Notes: generated by a model not told the origin, from the sequence alone. A stretch of DNA of 64,000 nucleotides from Bradyrhizobium viridifuturi (GCF_001238275.1 NZ_LGTB01000030.1:1-64000); one strand, 5' to 3'. Positions 8,032-17,530 are shown, counted from the stretch's first letter. Translations and numbers: made by a program.

Positions 8032-9300
8032 TCACGCGATATACCGCTCCGGCGCAAATCCCTTCAGCTCGAATGGCGGCGCTTCACCCACGATCATCGC
8101 CGCGATTGCAGCGCCCGTTCCGGGGCCGGTGGTGAAGCCGATATGCTGATTGCCGAAGGCGAGCCAGAGCCCGCGATGCCGTGGCGCCCGCCCGATCATC
8201 GGCAGGCTGTCGGGCAGCGTCGGCCGTGCGCCGCGCCAGCGCTCGCCGACCGCATCGCCGAATTCGACCACGCTGCGCGCCATCGGCACGACAGTTTCGA
8301 GCTGCGCGTAGTTCGACGGCGCGTCGCGCGCGGTGAGCTCGACGCCGCTGGTGACGCGAATTCCCTGCTCCATCGGCGTCATCAGGAAGCTGCCCTCGGC
8401 ATCATGGATCGGCCGCAGCAATTTGCGTGCCGGGTTCGGCACGAAATGCTGGTGATAGCCGCGCTCGAATGCCAGCGGCACTCGGTAGCCGAACGGCCGC
8501 AGCAGCTCCGCCGACCATGGGCCAAGCGCAACCACGACATGGCGCGCGGCGATCTCGCCATCGGCAAGCTGCACGCGCCAGCCGTCGCCGGCCGGCTCGA
8601 TCCGCTGGATTTCAGATCGCCTGACCGTGCCGCCGCTATTGGCTAGCAGCTGCGCATAGGCCTTGACCACCGCGCCCGGCGAATCGACCGATGCCGTCTG
8701 GGTGTGCAGCAGGCCGACGCTGTAGGCAGGAATGATGTTCGGCTCGAGCGCGGAGATCGCCTGGCGATCGAGCACCTCGCTCTTGATGTCGAACTCGGCA
8801 AGCGCCGCCTGCTCCGCCTTCGCGGCCGCGAGCCCGTCGCCACGCCAGGCCTTCAGCCAGCCGGTCTCGCGGATGCGATGGCCGGCGCCGGCCTGCACGA
8901 TCCAGTCGCGATGCAGCGTCAGCGACGTTCCGATCAGGCCGTGCAGCGCTGCGGCGCGCGGCTTGGTCTGCGCCGGCGTCGCCGTGGCGAGGAAGCGGAT
9001 CACCCAGCCGGCATTGGCAATGGCCCATGGAAGATTCCAGCGCAGCGCCGGGTGCGTGTTGGTGAGATATTTCGGCAGGTTCTTTAAAAGCGACGGCGTG
9101 TTGAGGGGCAGGATCGAGCCGGACGAGATGATGCCGGCATTGCCGTACGAGGTCTCGCTGCCCGGCTCGCGCCGGTCGACGATGACGACGGAGAGCCCGC
9201 GCCGCTGCGCGGCAAGGCCCGCCGAGACGCCGACCATGCCGGCGCCGAGCACGACGACGTCAATCTGCTGTGCTGGCGTGCCCTCGCTCATGCCCGTCAC
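8032..9300 (-). CDS. FAD-dependent oxidoreductase, D-amino-acid dehydrogenase (DadA)-like
   Basis: This 422-residue DAO-fold protein starts with GTG at 9298-9300, overlapping the SDR stop codon (GTGA); an alternative ATG is at 9289-9291. The dinucleotide-binding motif VVLGAGMVGVSAG is at about residues 16-28, and ETSYGNAGIISSG follows, a DadA-type feature for FAD binding. The C-terminal motif GLWLAFGNQHIGFTTGPGTG is the second FAD contact. It should oxidise an amine or amino acid and pass electrons to the respiratory chain or oxygen. It lies between an SDR and an amino-acid permease, suggesting uptake and oxidation of one amino compound. Confidence 0.88.
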   Translation of the reverse strand: MTGMSEGTPAQQIDVVVLGAGMVGVSAGLAAQRRGLSVVIVDRREPGSETSYGNAGIISSGSILPLNTPSLLKNLPKYLTNTHPALRWNLPWAIANAGWVIRFLATATPAQTKPRAAALHGLIGTSLTLHRDWIVQAGAGHRIRETGWLKAWRGDGLAAAKAEQAALAEFDIKSEVLDRQAISALEPNIIPAYSVGLLHTQTASVDSPGAVVKAYAQLLANSGGTVRRSEIQRIEPAGDGWRVQLADGEIAARHVVVALGPWSAELLRPFGYRVPLAFERGYHQHFVPNPARKLLRPIHDAEGSFLMTPMEQGIRVTSGVELTARDAPSNYAQLETVVPMARSVVEFGDAVGERWRGARPTLPDSLPMIGRAPRHRGLWLAFGNQHIGFTTGPGTGAAIAAMIVGEAPPFELKGFAPERYIA

Positions 9301-10055
9301 ATCAAGGTCAGACCGCCATCGACCGGCAGCGTCGCGCCGGTGATGTGGCCGGCTTCCGGCGACAGCAGGAAGGCGACGACGGCGGCGACCTGGTCGGGCT
9401 CGGCCAGCCGCTGCATCGGATTGGCTTTCGCGACGCGCTCCCAGGTCGCGGTATCCAGCGCGCCGAACAGGCCGGGATCCTTGCGCGTATAGCCGGGCAT
9501 CACGGCGTTGGAAGTGGCGCCCGATGCGGCGAGCTCGATCGCCAGCGACTTCACCAGCACTTCGAGCGCGGCCTTCGCCGCAGCCGATCCAGGATAGGTC
9601 GCACCCGGCACGAAGCGATGCGGCCCGAAGCTCGACACCGCGACGACGCGGCCATGCGCGCTGCGCGTGAGGTCGGCGAGCGCGGCGGCAGCGATCTCGT
9701 GGAAGGCCGCCGCCATCACGGCGAAGGCGCGCTCCAGCGCCTCGCGCGGCAGGCTGGCGAATTCACGCCGGTCGGCAAAGCCCGCGGCATGCACGATGTT
9801 ATCGATCGGCCCGAACACGGCACGCGCTACCTCGACCAGCGCGGTGCCAGCGCCGGCCGCGGCGAGATCGCCGGTCTGGATCTCGACCTTGGCGCCCTTG
9901 TTGCGGCATTCCTCGGCAACCGCATTCAGCCGCGCAAGGCCGGCGGCGTCAGCGCCTTGGCCGTGCAGCATCAGGGATTGATCGGGGCCGGTGAGCCGGC
10001 GCGCGACCGCGGCACCGATGCCGGAGCCGCCTCCCGTGATGATTGAAACGCGCAT
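9297..10055 (-). CDS. SDR-family oxidoreductase with atypical Y-x6-K spacing
   Basis: This 252-residue Rossmann-fold protein has the cofactor motif TGGGSGIG at residues 7-14 and the NAG-equivalent VHAAG near 88. The catalytic segment reads YPGSAAAKAALE, so Tyr and Lys are separated by six residues instead of the usual three. That spacing is known in enoyl-ACP reductases of the FabI/FabL type. The C-terminus PVDGGLTLM is typical of SDRs. It is translationally coupled to the oxidase downstream (GTGA overlap) and lies about 94 bases after the zinc dehydrogenase, so the three likely form one operon. Substrate unknown. Confidence 0.85.
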   Translation of the reverse strand: MRVSIITGGGSGIGAAVARRLTGPDQSLMLHGQGADAAGLARLNAVAEECRNKGAKVEIQTGDLAAAGAGTALVEVARAVFGPIDNIVHAAGFADRREFASLPREALERAFAVMAAAFHEIAAAALADLTRSAHGRVVAVSSFGPHRFVPGATYPGSAAAKAALEVLVKSLAIELAASGATSNAVMPGYTRKDPGLFGALDTATWERVAKANPMQRLAEPDQVAAVVAFLLSPEAGHITGATLPVDGGLTLM

Positions 10056-10149
10056 GATATAGGTGCTGTCAGTACTTCCGAGGACAGCGAACTATAGGTT
10101 CGGTGCCGCGAAATGCAAACCGTGCCGCCGCATTCGGCTCACCGCCAAA

Positions 10150-11232
10150 TCACCGCCACGGCTCGACCAGGATCTTGGTATGCGCCTCCGGATTGGCGAG
10201 GTCGGCAAACGCCTGTGCGACCCCGTCGATGCCGACGCGGCCGGTGACCAGCGAGGCGGCATCGACCTGGCCTTCGGCGATCAGGCGCAGCGAATAGGCG
10301 AACTCCTCCGGCGTGTAGCCGAGCACGTACTGGACGTTGAGCTCCTTGATGATGCCGAGCATCGGCTCCGACTTGTCGGTCTCCATGCAAACGCCGACCA
10401 CGACGACACGAGCGCTGCGTGGGGCGCCCTCGAACACCTGCTGCAGCACGCCGGGCACGCCGACGCATTCGAAGATCAATGCGGGCTTCAGCGGCGGCAG
10501 CAGCGCCTGCATCGGCGGCCGCGCCGCCTTCTCAGCTTCGGACATCTGGGCGTGCTCGGCCCAGCTCGCATAGGGCTGCGTCTTGGCCGGGTCGACCACG
10601 ACATCGGCGCCCATCTTCTCGGCAAGCAGCCGCCGCGCCGGCGAATAATCCGCGGCGACGATCGGGCCGAGCCCCCTGATCTTGAGCGCCGCGATCACCG
10701 CGAGCCCGACCGGTCCGCAGCCGATCACCAGCGGCACCTCGCCGCCCTTGATGTTGGCCATCGCCACCGCGTGCACGCCGACCGCAAGCGGCTCGGTGAG
10801 CGCTGCATGCTCGGCGGAAAGGCCGTTCGGCACTTCGAGCAGCAGCGGCTCGCTGAGCAGCATCTGCTCGGCATAGCCGCCAGCATAATCGTTGGAATAG
10901 CCGATGCCCTTCGGTCCCTCCGGCGTCAGCAGCGCCGGCAGCGAGCAGACGCGCGTGCCGGGCTTCAGCTTGCGGACGGTGCCCGGGCCGAAGTCGAGCA
11001 CCTCGCAGCAGAACTCGTGACCGAACACGACGTCGCGCGACAGGTCCATCGGCGTGCGGCCGGGCAGGAACTTGCTCAGCTCCACCATGCGGTGGGCATG
11101 CTTGCGCGCGTGCAGATCGGAACCGCAGATGCCGCAGGCGAGCGATTTGACCAGCACCTGGCCGGCGCCCGGCTTCGGCTCCGGCATCTGGTCGACGACA
11201 ATCTCGCCGTTTCTGAAGATCGCTGCGCGCAT
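10150..11232 (-). CDS. Zinc-dependent alcohol dehydrogenase (MDR family)
   Basis: This 360-residue medium-chain dehydrogenase starts at the ATG at 11230-11232, preceded by GGAGGAAAC; the frame extends 9 codons upstream without a better signal. Catalytic zinc ligands are visible in ACGICGSDLHAR and GHEF near residues 30-75. The Rossmann motif is VIGCGPVGLAVIAAL near 165. The usual four-Cys structural zinc loop is absent: the region reads VCSLPALLTPEGPK with a single Cys. It belongs to the same minus-strand gene set as the SDR, oxidase and permease. It would oxidise an alcohol or polyol with NAD(P)+. Confidence 0.88.
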   Translation of the reverse strand: MRAAIFRNGEIVVDQMPEPKPGAGQVLVKSLACGICGSDLHARKHAHRMVELSKFLPGRTPMDLSRDVVFGHEFCCEVLDFGPGTVRKLKPGTRVCSLPALLTPEGPKGIGYSNDYAGGYAEQMLLSEPLLLEVPNGLSAEHAALTEPLAVGVHAVAMANIKGGEVPLVIGCGPVGLAVIAALKIRGLGPIVAADYSPARRLLAEKMGADVVVDPAKTQPYASWAEHAQMSEAEKAARPPMQALLPPLKPALIFECVGVPGVLQQVFEGAPRSARVVVVGVCMETDKSEPMLGIIKELNVQYVLGYTPEEFAYSLRLIAEGQVDAASLVTGRVGIDGVAQAFADLANPEAHTKILVEPWR

Positions 11233-11350
11233 GTTTCCTCCGCGTGGGTTTTGTCCCACTCATTTTGATGCGTATTTCGTCCCGCGAAATGTACTGTCGC
11301 GGATCGCGTCCGCGGCAGGCTTTCGTTGCAGGACGCTATAGCATGGAGGG

Positions 11351-14300
11351 TCACCACGTATAGCGCATAACACCCTTGCCGGCGTAGGACTGGGTGGCGC
11401 CGGAGAACTCGCCCTCGAAGGTCGCAGCCGTCGACCAGCCGTTGCGCCACTTCATCTCGAGCGAGGCCGTGGTCAGCGCGGAGTCGCGTGCCTGCGCTGC
11501 GCCATTGACCACGAAGGCTGCGCCGGGCAGCGCCTGGAACACAGCGCCGACCGTGCGATCCGGGTTGAAGTCATGCGCCCAGGCGAGGCGGCCGCGCAGC
11601 GTCAGCACGCTGGTCTCGAGCGCGAACGACTTGTCCGTGCGCAGGCCGAGCTCGCTCCTGACGTCGGTGACGCTCTTCGCCGCATAATTCAGCGCGAAAG
11701 CGCCGCTGCCGGAGATCACGCTCTCCGCATAGGCCGGCAACTCGAAGCTGGTGAACTGCGCGGCAGCGTAAGGCGTCAGCCCGATCCACGGCATCGCGTA
11801 GCGATAGCCGCCTTCGAGCCGGCCCGACCACGCATTGGCGTTGAAGTTGGCGCGCAGATGATCGTTGCCCGCGGCAGTGACGATACGGTCGGTCGTGATG
11901 TCCTGCCAGCCATAGGCGAGCGCCGCGCTCAGATAGGCCGCGCCGACGGTGTGGCGAACGAAAGCACCGGCCTGGAACAGGTCGGAGCGGCCCCAGCCGA
12001 GACTATTGACGCTGAAGCTGGTGCCGCCGCCGGCGAGCGCAACACCGGCGGTCGTATTCGGTGAGAAGCGATAATCAGCGCCGACAGCGGTGCCGTAGAC
12101 GCTGCTGCTGCTGTTGTTCGAGCCCAGCACCGCATTGCCGCCGGTGGTCTGCGAGCCGCCATAGCCTGCCGCCCACACGCTCCAGCGCTGCGCGAAATCG
12201 AGTTGCTGCGGCGGCGCCTTGGCGTAGATCGCGGCCAGCGCGTCGCGCGGCTCGGACTTGCGCGCCGCATAGGCGAGCGTTGCGCTCTCCTCGGCGAACG
12301 GCACAGCGCCCGCGCCACCACCAACACCGCCATCGCGGCCGGCGACGAACGGATCGGTCAACAGCCCGAGGAACTGGTTCATCGCGTTGAACGTCGCCTG
12401 CTGCGATCCGGTTGCGCCCTCACCCGACGCCTGCGTCAGGCCATTGGGTGAAAGCCCCGCATAGGCCACGTTGATGCCGCCATTGGCATTGAAGAAGTTC
12501 TGCAGCGTGGTGGCGACATTGCTCTGGTTGACATTGAGCTTCGATGTTGCGCGATAATCGAGCGCGAAGTTGAGATAGGCATTGTTCGCGTCGTAGCCGA
12601 GCGTTGCGACCAGACCCGACGGCAGCCCGGTTGAATCGACGCCGGCGAACGTGCCGCTGCGGCCACCGGCCGCCGACAGGATGGTGTATTGCCTGGCGAT
12701 CGTACTGCCGGCGGCAACGCTGACACCGACCGAGCCGGCCAGCGTCGCGGTACCGGTTACCTTGGCTGATGTCGACGCGGAGGAATTGAGTCCGACGAGA
12801 TACAGCGCACCGGATTGGAAGGCGAGATTGCCTGCCACGTTGAGGAACGTGCCCGGCATTGCATTGCCGGGCATCAGGATGCCGCCGCTTGCAATCGTCG
12901 TATTGCCGACCGTGCCGCTGCCGGAGAGCGCACCGCCTGAATTCACCGTCACCGAGTTCGACGACACGATCGAGCCGTCGACTTGCAGGACGCCGCCATT
13001 GACGACCGTGCTGCCGGTATAGGTGTTGACGCCCGATAGGATCAGCGTGCCGCTGCCGGTCTTTTCCAGATTGCCCGGCCCAGCCGGGCCGCAGCCGCAG
13101 GGATCGACATCGGCGATCACGCCGCTGACATTGGTCGAGAGGTTGTTGCCGCCGACGGCGAGCGTATTGCCGCCGCCGATATAGTAGGTGCCCGAGCCCG
13201 CGATCGAGCCTGCCGTGATGCGACCGTCGCCGCCCGGTCCAAGGCTGCCGCCGAAGTCCACGAAGCCGGTGCCGTTGGTGATGAACTGCGCGGTGCCGCC
13301 GGTCGAATTACCCGCGAATTTGACGTTGCCCCCGCTCTCGGTGGTGATCGTTGCGTCGCCGGCCGTTGCGTAGGCGTCGAACATCAGTGCGCCGCCGGAA
13401 CGGTTGATGATCGTCGCGTTGCCCGCGGTCGGCGCTTCCGTCAAGCTGAAGCCCGAGGTGCCGAAATAGGTAAGCCCGCTATTGTCGATCATCGCGTTCG
13501 CCGCGGTGCTGTTCTGGAAGAAAGCGGTGTAACCGGTCGCGGTCGTGGTGATCGTCGCCGACCCGGCCGACGAGAATTCGAAAAACTGGGTCGAGCCGCC
13601 ATTGTTGCCATTGGTGATGGTGGCCTGACCCGCATTGGTGTGGCCCAGGAACACAACGCCGCCGCCATCATGGTTGTCGAACACGGCCTTGCCGGCCGTG
13701 CTGGTGTCCGAGCCACCGGGAGGACCAAGCGCGTCGCCGAACACCACGGTGCCGCCGTTGGTGTTGGTGAAGGTGGCATTACCGGCAGAACTGTTGTCGC
13801 GGAAGATCGTCAGGGCACCGTTGGTATTGCTCACGGTCGCATTGCCCGCGGTACTGCTGTCGCGAAACTCCGTGATGCCGGAATTCACGTTGACGATCGT
13901 CGCCGTTGACGCGGTCGTGGAATTGTAGAACGTCGTGGTGGCGATCCCGCTGAAGCCATCGTTGACGATCTTGGTAATACCCGACGTGTTGGCATTGACG
14001 ATGTCGAACTTGCCGTCGACGACGACGTCGCCGACGATCGAGGCGGTGTGGCCGGCATCGCCGAGTTGCAATGTCGCGCAATCGCAGATCGAGGTGCCGC
14101 CGGTATAGGTGTTGGTGCCTGTCAGCACCACGCGGCCGAGGCCGCCCGAGGAGTCCAGCACCGTCAGCTTGCCGGAGCCATTGCCGTCGGCGATGTTGCC
14201 GGCGATCGTGAGCGTTACGCCGTTGGCGTCGATCGCGCTGCCGATCGCCGACGTGTTGATCTTGAAATTATTGCCAAAGGTCAGATTGCTCAGACCATCG

Positions 14301-15172
14301 GCCTGGAATGAGGCGTTGTCGAGCGTGACCGTGCCTGACCCGACCGACCTGTTGTTGGTCACCTGCACATTGGTGCCCTGTACCAGCGTGCCGCCTGAAT
14401 AAGTGTTGACGCCGGACAGCACCGTAAGGCCACCACCGGTCGTATCCGTCAGTCGCAACACCCCGGTGCCGGCGTTGCCGTTGGCGATGACGCCCGCCAG
14501 CGTCAGCACCACGCCCCTGTTATCAATGCCGCCGCCTGGCGCATTTATGTTGAAGCTATTGGTGAAGGTCAGATCGCTGGCGCCGTTGGCCTGGAAGACG
14601 CCGCCGTCGAGGGTCACTATTCCCGAGCCGACCGAATGGATGTTGGTCACCTGCACCGTGCCGGCCGAGATCTGCGTCCCGCCGGTGTAGGAGTTGTTGC
14701 CGGACAGGATCAGCGTGCTTGCGCCGAGTTGCTTCACCTGGGCGACAGGGGAAAATTCGCCGATATTGTTTGAAATGGAAATCGTCTGCGACGCATTGGC
14801 GAGGTTGAAAATGCCCCAGACGCCCGAACCGAATTTGATGTCCGCTCCGCTCACCGTATAGGATTGCGAGTTCTCGGTGAACGTCCAGGAGTACGGTGTG
14901 ATTGCGCTGGTGACGTTGATCGTGGCCGACCCCGCTGCATCGAAAATCGCAGATTGACCGTTCGTCACCGGCGGTGCACCAGCCGGCGGATTCGACCAGT
15001 TGGTCCCAACGCTGTAGTCCGACGTCGCGGTCGTGCTACCGGAGCCGCCCCAAGTGTAGATCTGAGCTTGTGCCGGATTTATTGAAAGCAGGCTTACGAC
15101 GGCGAAAGCACAAAACAGCAATGCTGCGAGGCCTCGGTGCAACCGGCGCCGAAACGACAAATGAAAACGCAC
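11351..15172 (-). CDS. Autotransporter with repeat-rich passenger and C-terminal beta-barrel
   Basis: This 1273-residue type V secretion protein has an extended signal peptide at about residues 1-36 (RRRLHRGLAALLFCAF, cleavage after AQA). The passenger contains autotransporter-associated repeats of the type LTLSG-N-TYTGGT at about 150, 260, 350 and 720. Between about 420 and 640 lies a run of shorter Asn/Gly/Thr-rich tandem units of the form SxAGxATIxNxxGGxxxF. From about residue 1000 the sequence becomes the 12-strand autotransporter barrel (WSVWAAGYGG, then alternating aromatic strands), ending in MRYTW with the aromatic terminus expected for BAM recognition. Likely a surface adhesin or matrix protein. 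A perfect palindrome lies upstream at 15305-15320. Confidence 0.9.
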   Translation of the reverse strand: MRFHLSFRRRLHRGLAALLFCAFAVVSLLSINPAQAQIYTWGGSGSTTATSDYSVGTNWSNPPAGAPPVTNGQSAIFDAAGSATINVTSAITPYSWTFTENSQSYTVSGADIKFGSGVWGIFNLANASQTISISNNIGEFSPVAQVKQLGASTLILSGNNSYTGGTQISAGTVQVTNIHSVGSGIVTLDGGVFQANGASDLTFTNSFNINAPGGGIDNRGVVLTLAGVIANGNAGTGVLRLTDTTGGGLTVLSGVNTYSGGTLVQGTNVQVTNNRSVGSGTVTLDNASFQADGLSNLTFGNNFKINTSAIGSAIDANGVTLTIAGNIADGNGSGKLTVLDSSGGLGRVVLTGTNTYTGGTSICDCATLQLGDAGHTASIVGDVVVDGKFDIVNANTSGITKIVNDGFSGIATTTFYNSTTASTATIVNVNSGITEFRDSSTAGNATVSNTNGALTIFRDNSSAGNATFTNTNGGTVVFGDALGPPGGSDTSTAGKAVFDNHDGGGVVFLGHTNAGQATITNGNNGGSTQFFEFSSAGSATITTTATGYTAFFQNSTAANAMIDNSGLTYFGTSGFSLTEAPTAGNATIINRSGGALMFDAYATAGDATITTESGGNVKFAGNSTGGTAQFITNGTGFVDFGGSLGPGGDGRITAGSIAGSGTYYIGGGNTLAVGGNNLSTNVSGVIADVDPCGCGPAGPGNLEKTGSGTLILSGVNTYTGSTVVNGGVLQVDGSIVSSNSVTVNSGGALSGSGTVGNTTIASGGILMPGNAMPGTFLNVAGNLAFQSGALYLVGLNSSASTSAKVTGTATLAGSVGVSVAAGSTIARQYTILSAAGGRSGTFAGVDSTGLPSGLVATLGYDANNAYLNFALDYRATSKLNVNQSNVATTLQNFFNANGGINVAYAGLSPNGLTQASGEGATGSQQATFNAMNQFLGLLTDPFVAGRDGGVGGGAGAVPFAEESATLAYAARKSEPRDALAAIYAKAPPQQLDFAQRWSVWAAGYGGSQTTGGNAVLGSNNSSSSVYGTAVGADYRFSPNTTAGVALAGGGTSFSVNSLGWGRSDLFQAGAFVRHTVGAAYLSAALAYGWQDITTDRIVTAAGNDHLRANFNANAWSGRLEGGYRYAMPWIGLTPYAAAQFTSFELPAYAESVISGSGAFALNYAAKSVTDVRSELGLRTDKSFALETSVLTLRGRLAWAHDFNPDRTVGAVFQALPGAAFVVNGAAQARDSALTTASLEMKWRNGWSTAATFEGEFSGATQSYAGKGVMRYTW

Positions 15173-15304
15173 TGCAACTACCCCAATGCCCCGCGCTCTG
15201 CGGCCCTAAAGCGCGCAACCTAGCATGTGCGTCCCGGGATGACTTTGAGATCGCGTTCTGGTCTCCTGCGCGAACAGGGAAAACCGGCTCTTTCCGGGCC
15301 GATT

Positions 15305-15320
15305 GTTGCACCCGTGCAAC
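15305..15320. promoter_or_regulatory. Perfect palindrome upstream of the autotransporter, putative operator
   Basis: GTTGCAC at 15305-15311 is followed by CC and then the exact inverse GTGCAAC at 15314-15320. It lies about 135 bases before the autotransporter start, in the region where its promoter should be. The size and symmetry suit a dimeric regulator site; the regulator is unknown. A second small hairpin, AGGGGC-ATCGC-GCCCCT, is at 15361-15377, closer to the stop of the next minus-strand gene. Confidence 0.4.
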
Positions 15321-15435
15321 GCTAGTAAAGGCAGACTTCTCAATCTGTGCACGATGTCGCAGGGGCATCGCGCCCCTCATGCGCCTTCGGGCTATGATAC
15401 CAATTGCCGCGATTCTCGCACGGCTAGCTCGCCGG

Positions 15436-16425
15436 TCAGGCGTTTGGCGACGGCTCGCCGGCCGCGGTCAGCAACTGCGACCGTCTGACGCGCTCGCGAT
15501 GCGCGGTGTAGAGGCCGGAGGCGACGATGAAGCCGGCGCCAAGGATGGTCCAGCGGTCGGGCACTTCGCCGAAAATCATGAAGCCGAGGATGCTGACCCA
15601 GAGCAGCTGCGTGTAGGAGAACGGCGCGAGCACCGACGCATCGCCATAGCGGAACGCCAGCACCACGATCCACTGTCCGACGGTGGAGGCAACGCCGATC
15701 AGGATACCGAACATGATGTCATGCCAGCTCGGCGTCACCCAGACGAACGGCACCAGCGCGCTGACGATGGCGACGCCGACGATCGACGAATAGGTCATGA
15801 CAGTGACCGGGCGCTCGCTGCCGCTCATCATGCGCGTCAGGATCAGCGTGCCGGCCCAAGCCAGCGCGGAGACGATCGGGAAGATCGCGGCGGGATGGAA
15901 GGCGCTGGTGCCCGGCCGCAGGATGATGAACACGCCGGCAAGGCCGACCGCGGTCGCGATCCAGCGACGCATGCCGACCCTCTCGCCGAGGAAAGCGATC
16001 GACAGCGCGGTGACGAACAACGGCGAGACGAAGCTGGTGGCCGAGGCTTCCGCGATCGGCAGGAAACCAAGGCCGGTGATGAAGATCAGGGAGGAGCCGA
16101 GCAGCGCGGCGCCGCGCAGCACATGCAGGCCGGGACGGCTGCTGCGCAGCGCGAACAGCGGCGAACCGGGCAGCATTGCCGGCGTCATGATCAGCGCGAA
16201 CACCAGGAAGCGGATCCAGGCGATCTCGATCGAAGGCAGCGAGGACGAGAGATATTTCGCGGTGACGTCGGAGGTGCCCAGAAACACCGTCGACAGCAGG
16301 ATCAGCGCAATGCCCTTGAACGGTCGGTCGGTGCGCGCCGGCGCCTTACGCACCAAGCTTGTCTTTGCGGGCAATGAAAGGGAAACGCTGTCCAGCCTGG
16401 CGGCTACGGCGGGGGGCGGTGTCAC
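15436..16425 (-). CDS. EamA/DMT-family drug or metabolite exporter
   Basis: This membrane protein has about ten transmembrane helices in two EamA repeats. The first begins at GIALILLSTVFLGTSDV and the second near FPIVSALAWAGTLILTR. I chose the GTG at 16423-16425 (329 residues) because the frame upstream of it is charged and unlike a DMT N-terminus; the RBS there is weak, so the start is uncertain. DMT proteins export small metabolites or amino acids; the substrate cannot be read from sequence. It stands alone between the autotransporter and the aldo/keto reductase. Confidence 0.85.
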   Translation of the reverse strand: MTPPPAVAARLDSVSLSLPAKTSLVRKAPARTDRPFKGIALILLSTVFLGTSDVTAKYLSSSLPSIEIAWIRFLVFALIMTPAMLPGSPLFALRSSRPGLHVLRGAALLGSSLIFITGLGFLPIAEASATSFVSPLFVTALSIAFLGERVGMRRWIATAVGLAGVFIILRPGTSAFHPAAIFPIVSALAWAGTLILTRMMSGSERPVTVMTYSSIVGVAIVSALVPFVWVTPSWHDIMFGILIGVASTVGQWIVVLAFRYGDASVLAPFSYTQLLWVSILGFMIFGEVPDRWTILGAGFIVASGLYTAHRERVRRSQLLTAAGEPSPNA

Positions 16426-16617
16426 GGCAATCTCGAAGGCAAAATAAGGGGAATCTGCTCTCGTACAGAACGCCAATTCCGCCGCGAGAACAATGCCCGA
16501 AAACGGGACTCCGATATGCGTCAGCGCGCGCGACGGCCCGTCGCAGCCTCCGCGCGGTCGCAACTGCAACAGTTTGTTAAGAACTGTGTGGAGCGGAGCT
16601 CGATGAATCCCGGGGAA

Positions 16618-17457
16618 TTAGAGCATCGGCAGCGAGCGCGGCTTCGGCCCGCGCGGGAACGCCGCGTCGAGTGCGGCGAGTTCGTCGCCGCTGAGCCTCA
16701 ACGTTCCCGCGGCTGCATTCTCCGCCGCGTGATCCGCGTTCGATGCCTTGGGAATCGCGAGCACCGACGGCAGCCGCGTGAGGAAGCTGAGCGCGACCTG
16801 GCGCGGCGTCACCTTGTGCTTCTCCGCCATCGATTGCAGCACCGTGCCGGACTTGCTCGACGGCGAGGGAAAATCATTGTGGCCGAACGGCGAGTACGCG
16901 ACCACGGCGACGCCATGCTGCTCGCACCACGGAATCACGGCGTGCTCGATCGCGCGCTCCTGCAGATGGTAGAGCACCTGATTGCAGGCGATCTTGCCCT
17001 CGCCTGCGACGTCGAGCAGTTCGTCGAGATCCTCGGTGTCGAAATTGCTGACGCCCCAGGAGCGGATCTTGCCGGCCGCGATCAGTTCGTCGAACGCCGC
17101 GACCGTCTCGGCCAGCGGGTAGGTTCCACGCCAGTGCAGCAGGTAGCAATCGAGCCGATCGGTCTTCAATCGCTTCAGCGAGCGCTCGCAGGCGGTGATG
17201 GTGCCGCGCCGCGAGGCGTTGCTCGGCAGGACTTTCGAGACAAGGAACAACCCGTCACGGCGGCCAACGATCGCATCCGCGATCACGAGCTCAGCGTCGC
17301 CATACATCTCCGCGGTATCGATATGCGTCATGCCGGCATCGATGCCGCGCTTCAACGCAGCGACGGCCGCCTTGCGGTCACCACGATCGAGATACCAGGT
17401 GCCCTGCCCGATCACCGAGACCTGCGGGCCGTTGTTGCCAAATTTTTTTGTCTGCAC
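16618..17457 (-). CDS. Aldo/keto reductase
   Basis: This 279-residue protein starts from the GTG at 17455-17457, which has GAGG about 6 bases upstream. The NADPH-dependent AKR tetrad is visible: Asp and Tyr in HIDTAEMYG near residue 44, Lys in LVSKVLP near 77, and His in LLHW near 106. The C-terminal cofactor segment LAIPKASNADHAAEN near 240 matches the AKR IPK motif. It reduces carbonyl compounds in the cytosol. It follows the repeat block at 17531-17653, which separates it from the aldehyde dehydrogenase, so it may have its own promoter. Confidence 0.92.
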   Translation of the reverse strand: MQTKKFGNNGPQVSVIGQGTWYLDRGDRKAAVAALKRGIDAGMTHIDTAEMYGDAELVIADAIVGRRDGLFLVSKVLPSNASRRGTITACERSLKRLKTDRLDCYLLHWRGTYPLAETVAAFDELIAAGKIRSWGVSNFDTEDLDELLDVAGEGKIACNQVLYHLQERAIEHAVIPWCEQHGVAVVAYSPFGHNDFPSPSSKSGTVLQSMAEKHKVTPRQVALSFLTRLPSVLAIPKASNADHAAENAAAGTLRLSGDELAALDAAFPRGPKPRSLPML

Positions 17458-17530
17458 GATCGCCTCGTTCTGCGTGGTTGGGATCTCGCCGCACGAAGAT
17501 AGAGGAAACAAGCAATCATGTCTCCACACC

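Noticed and set aside
12900..14700. Repetitive DNA resembling a tandem repeat array
   Set aside because: It encodes the autotransporter passenger repeats; no separate element is needed.
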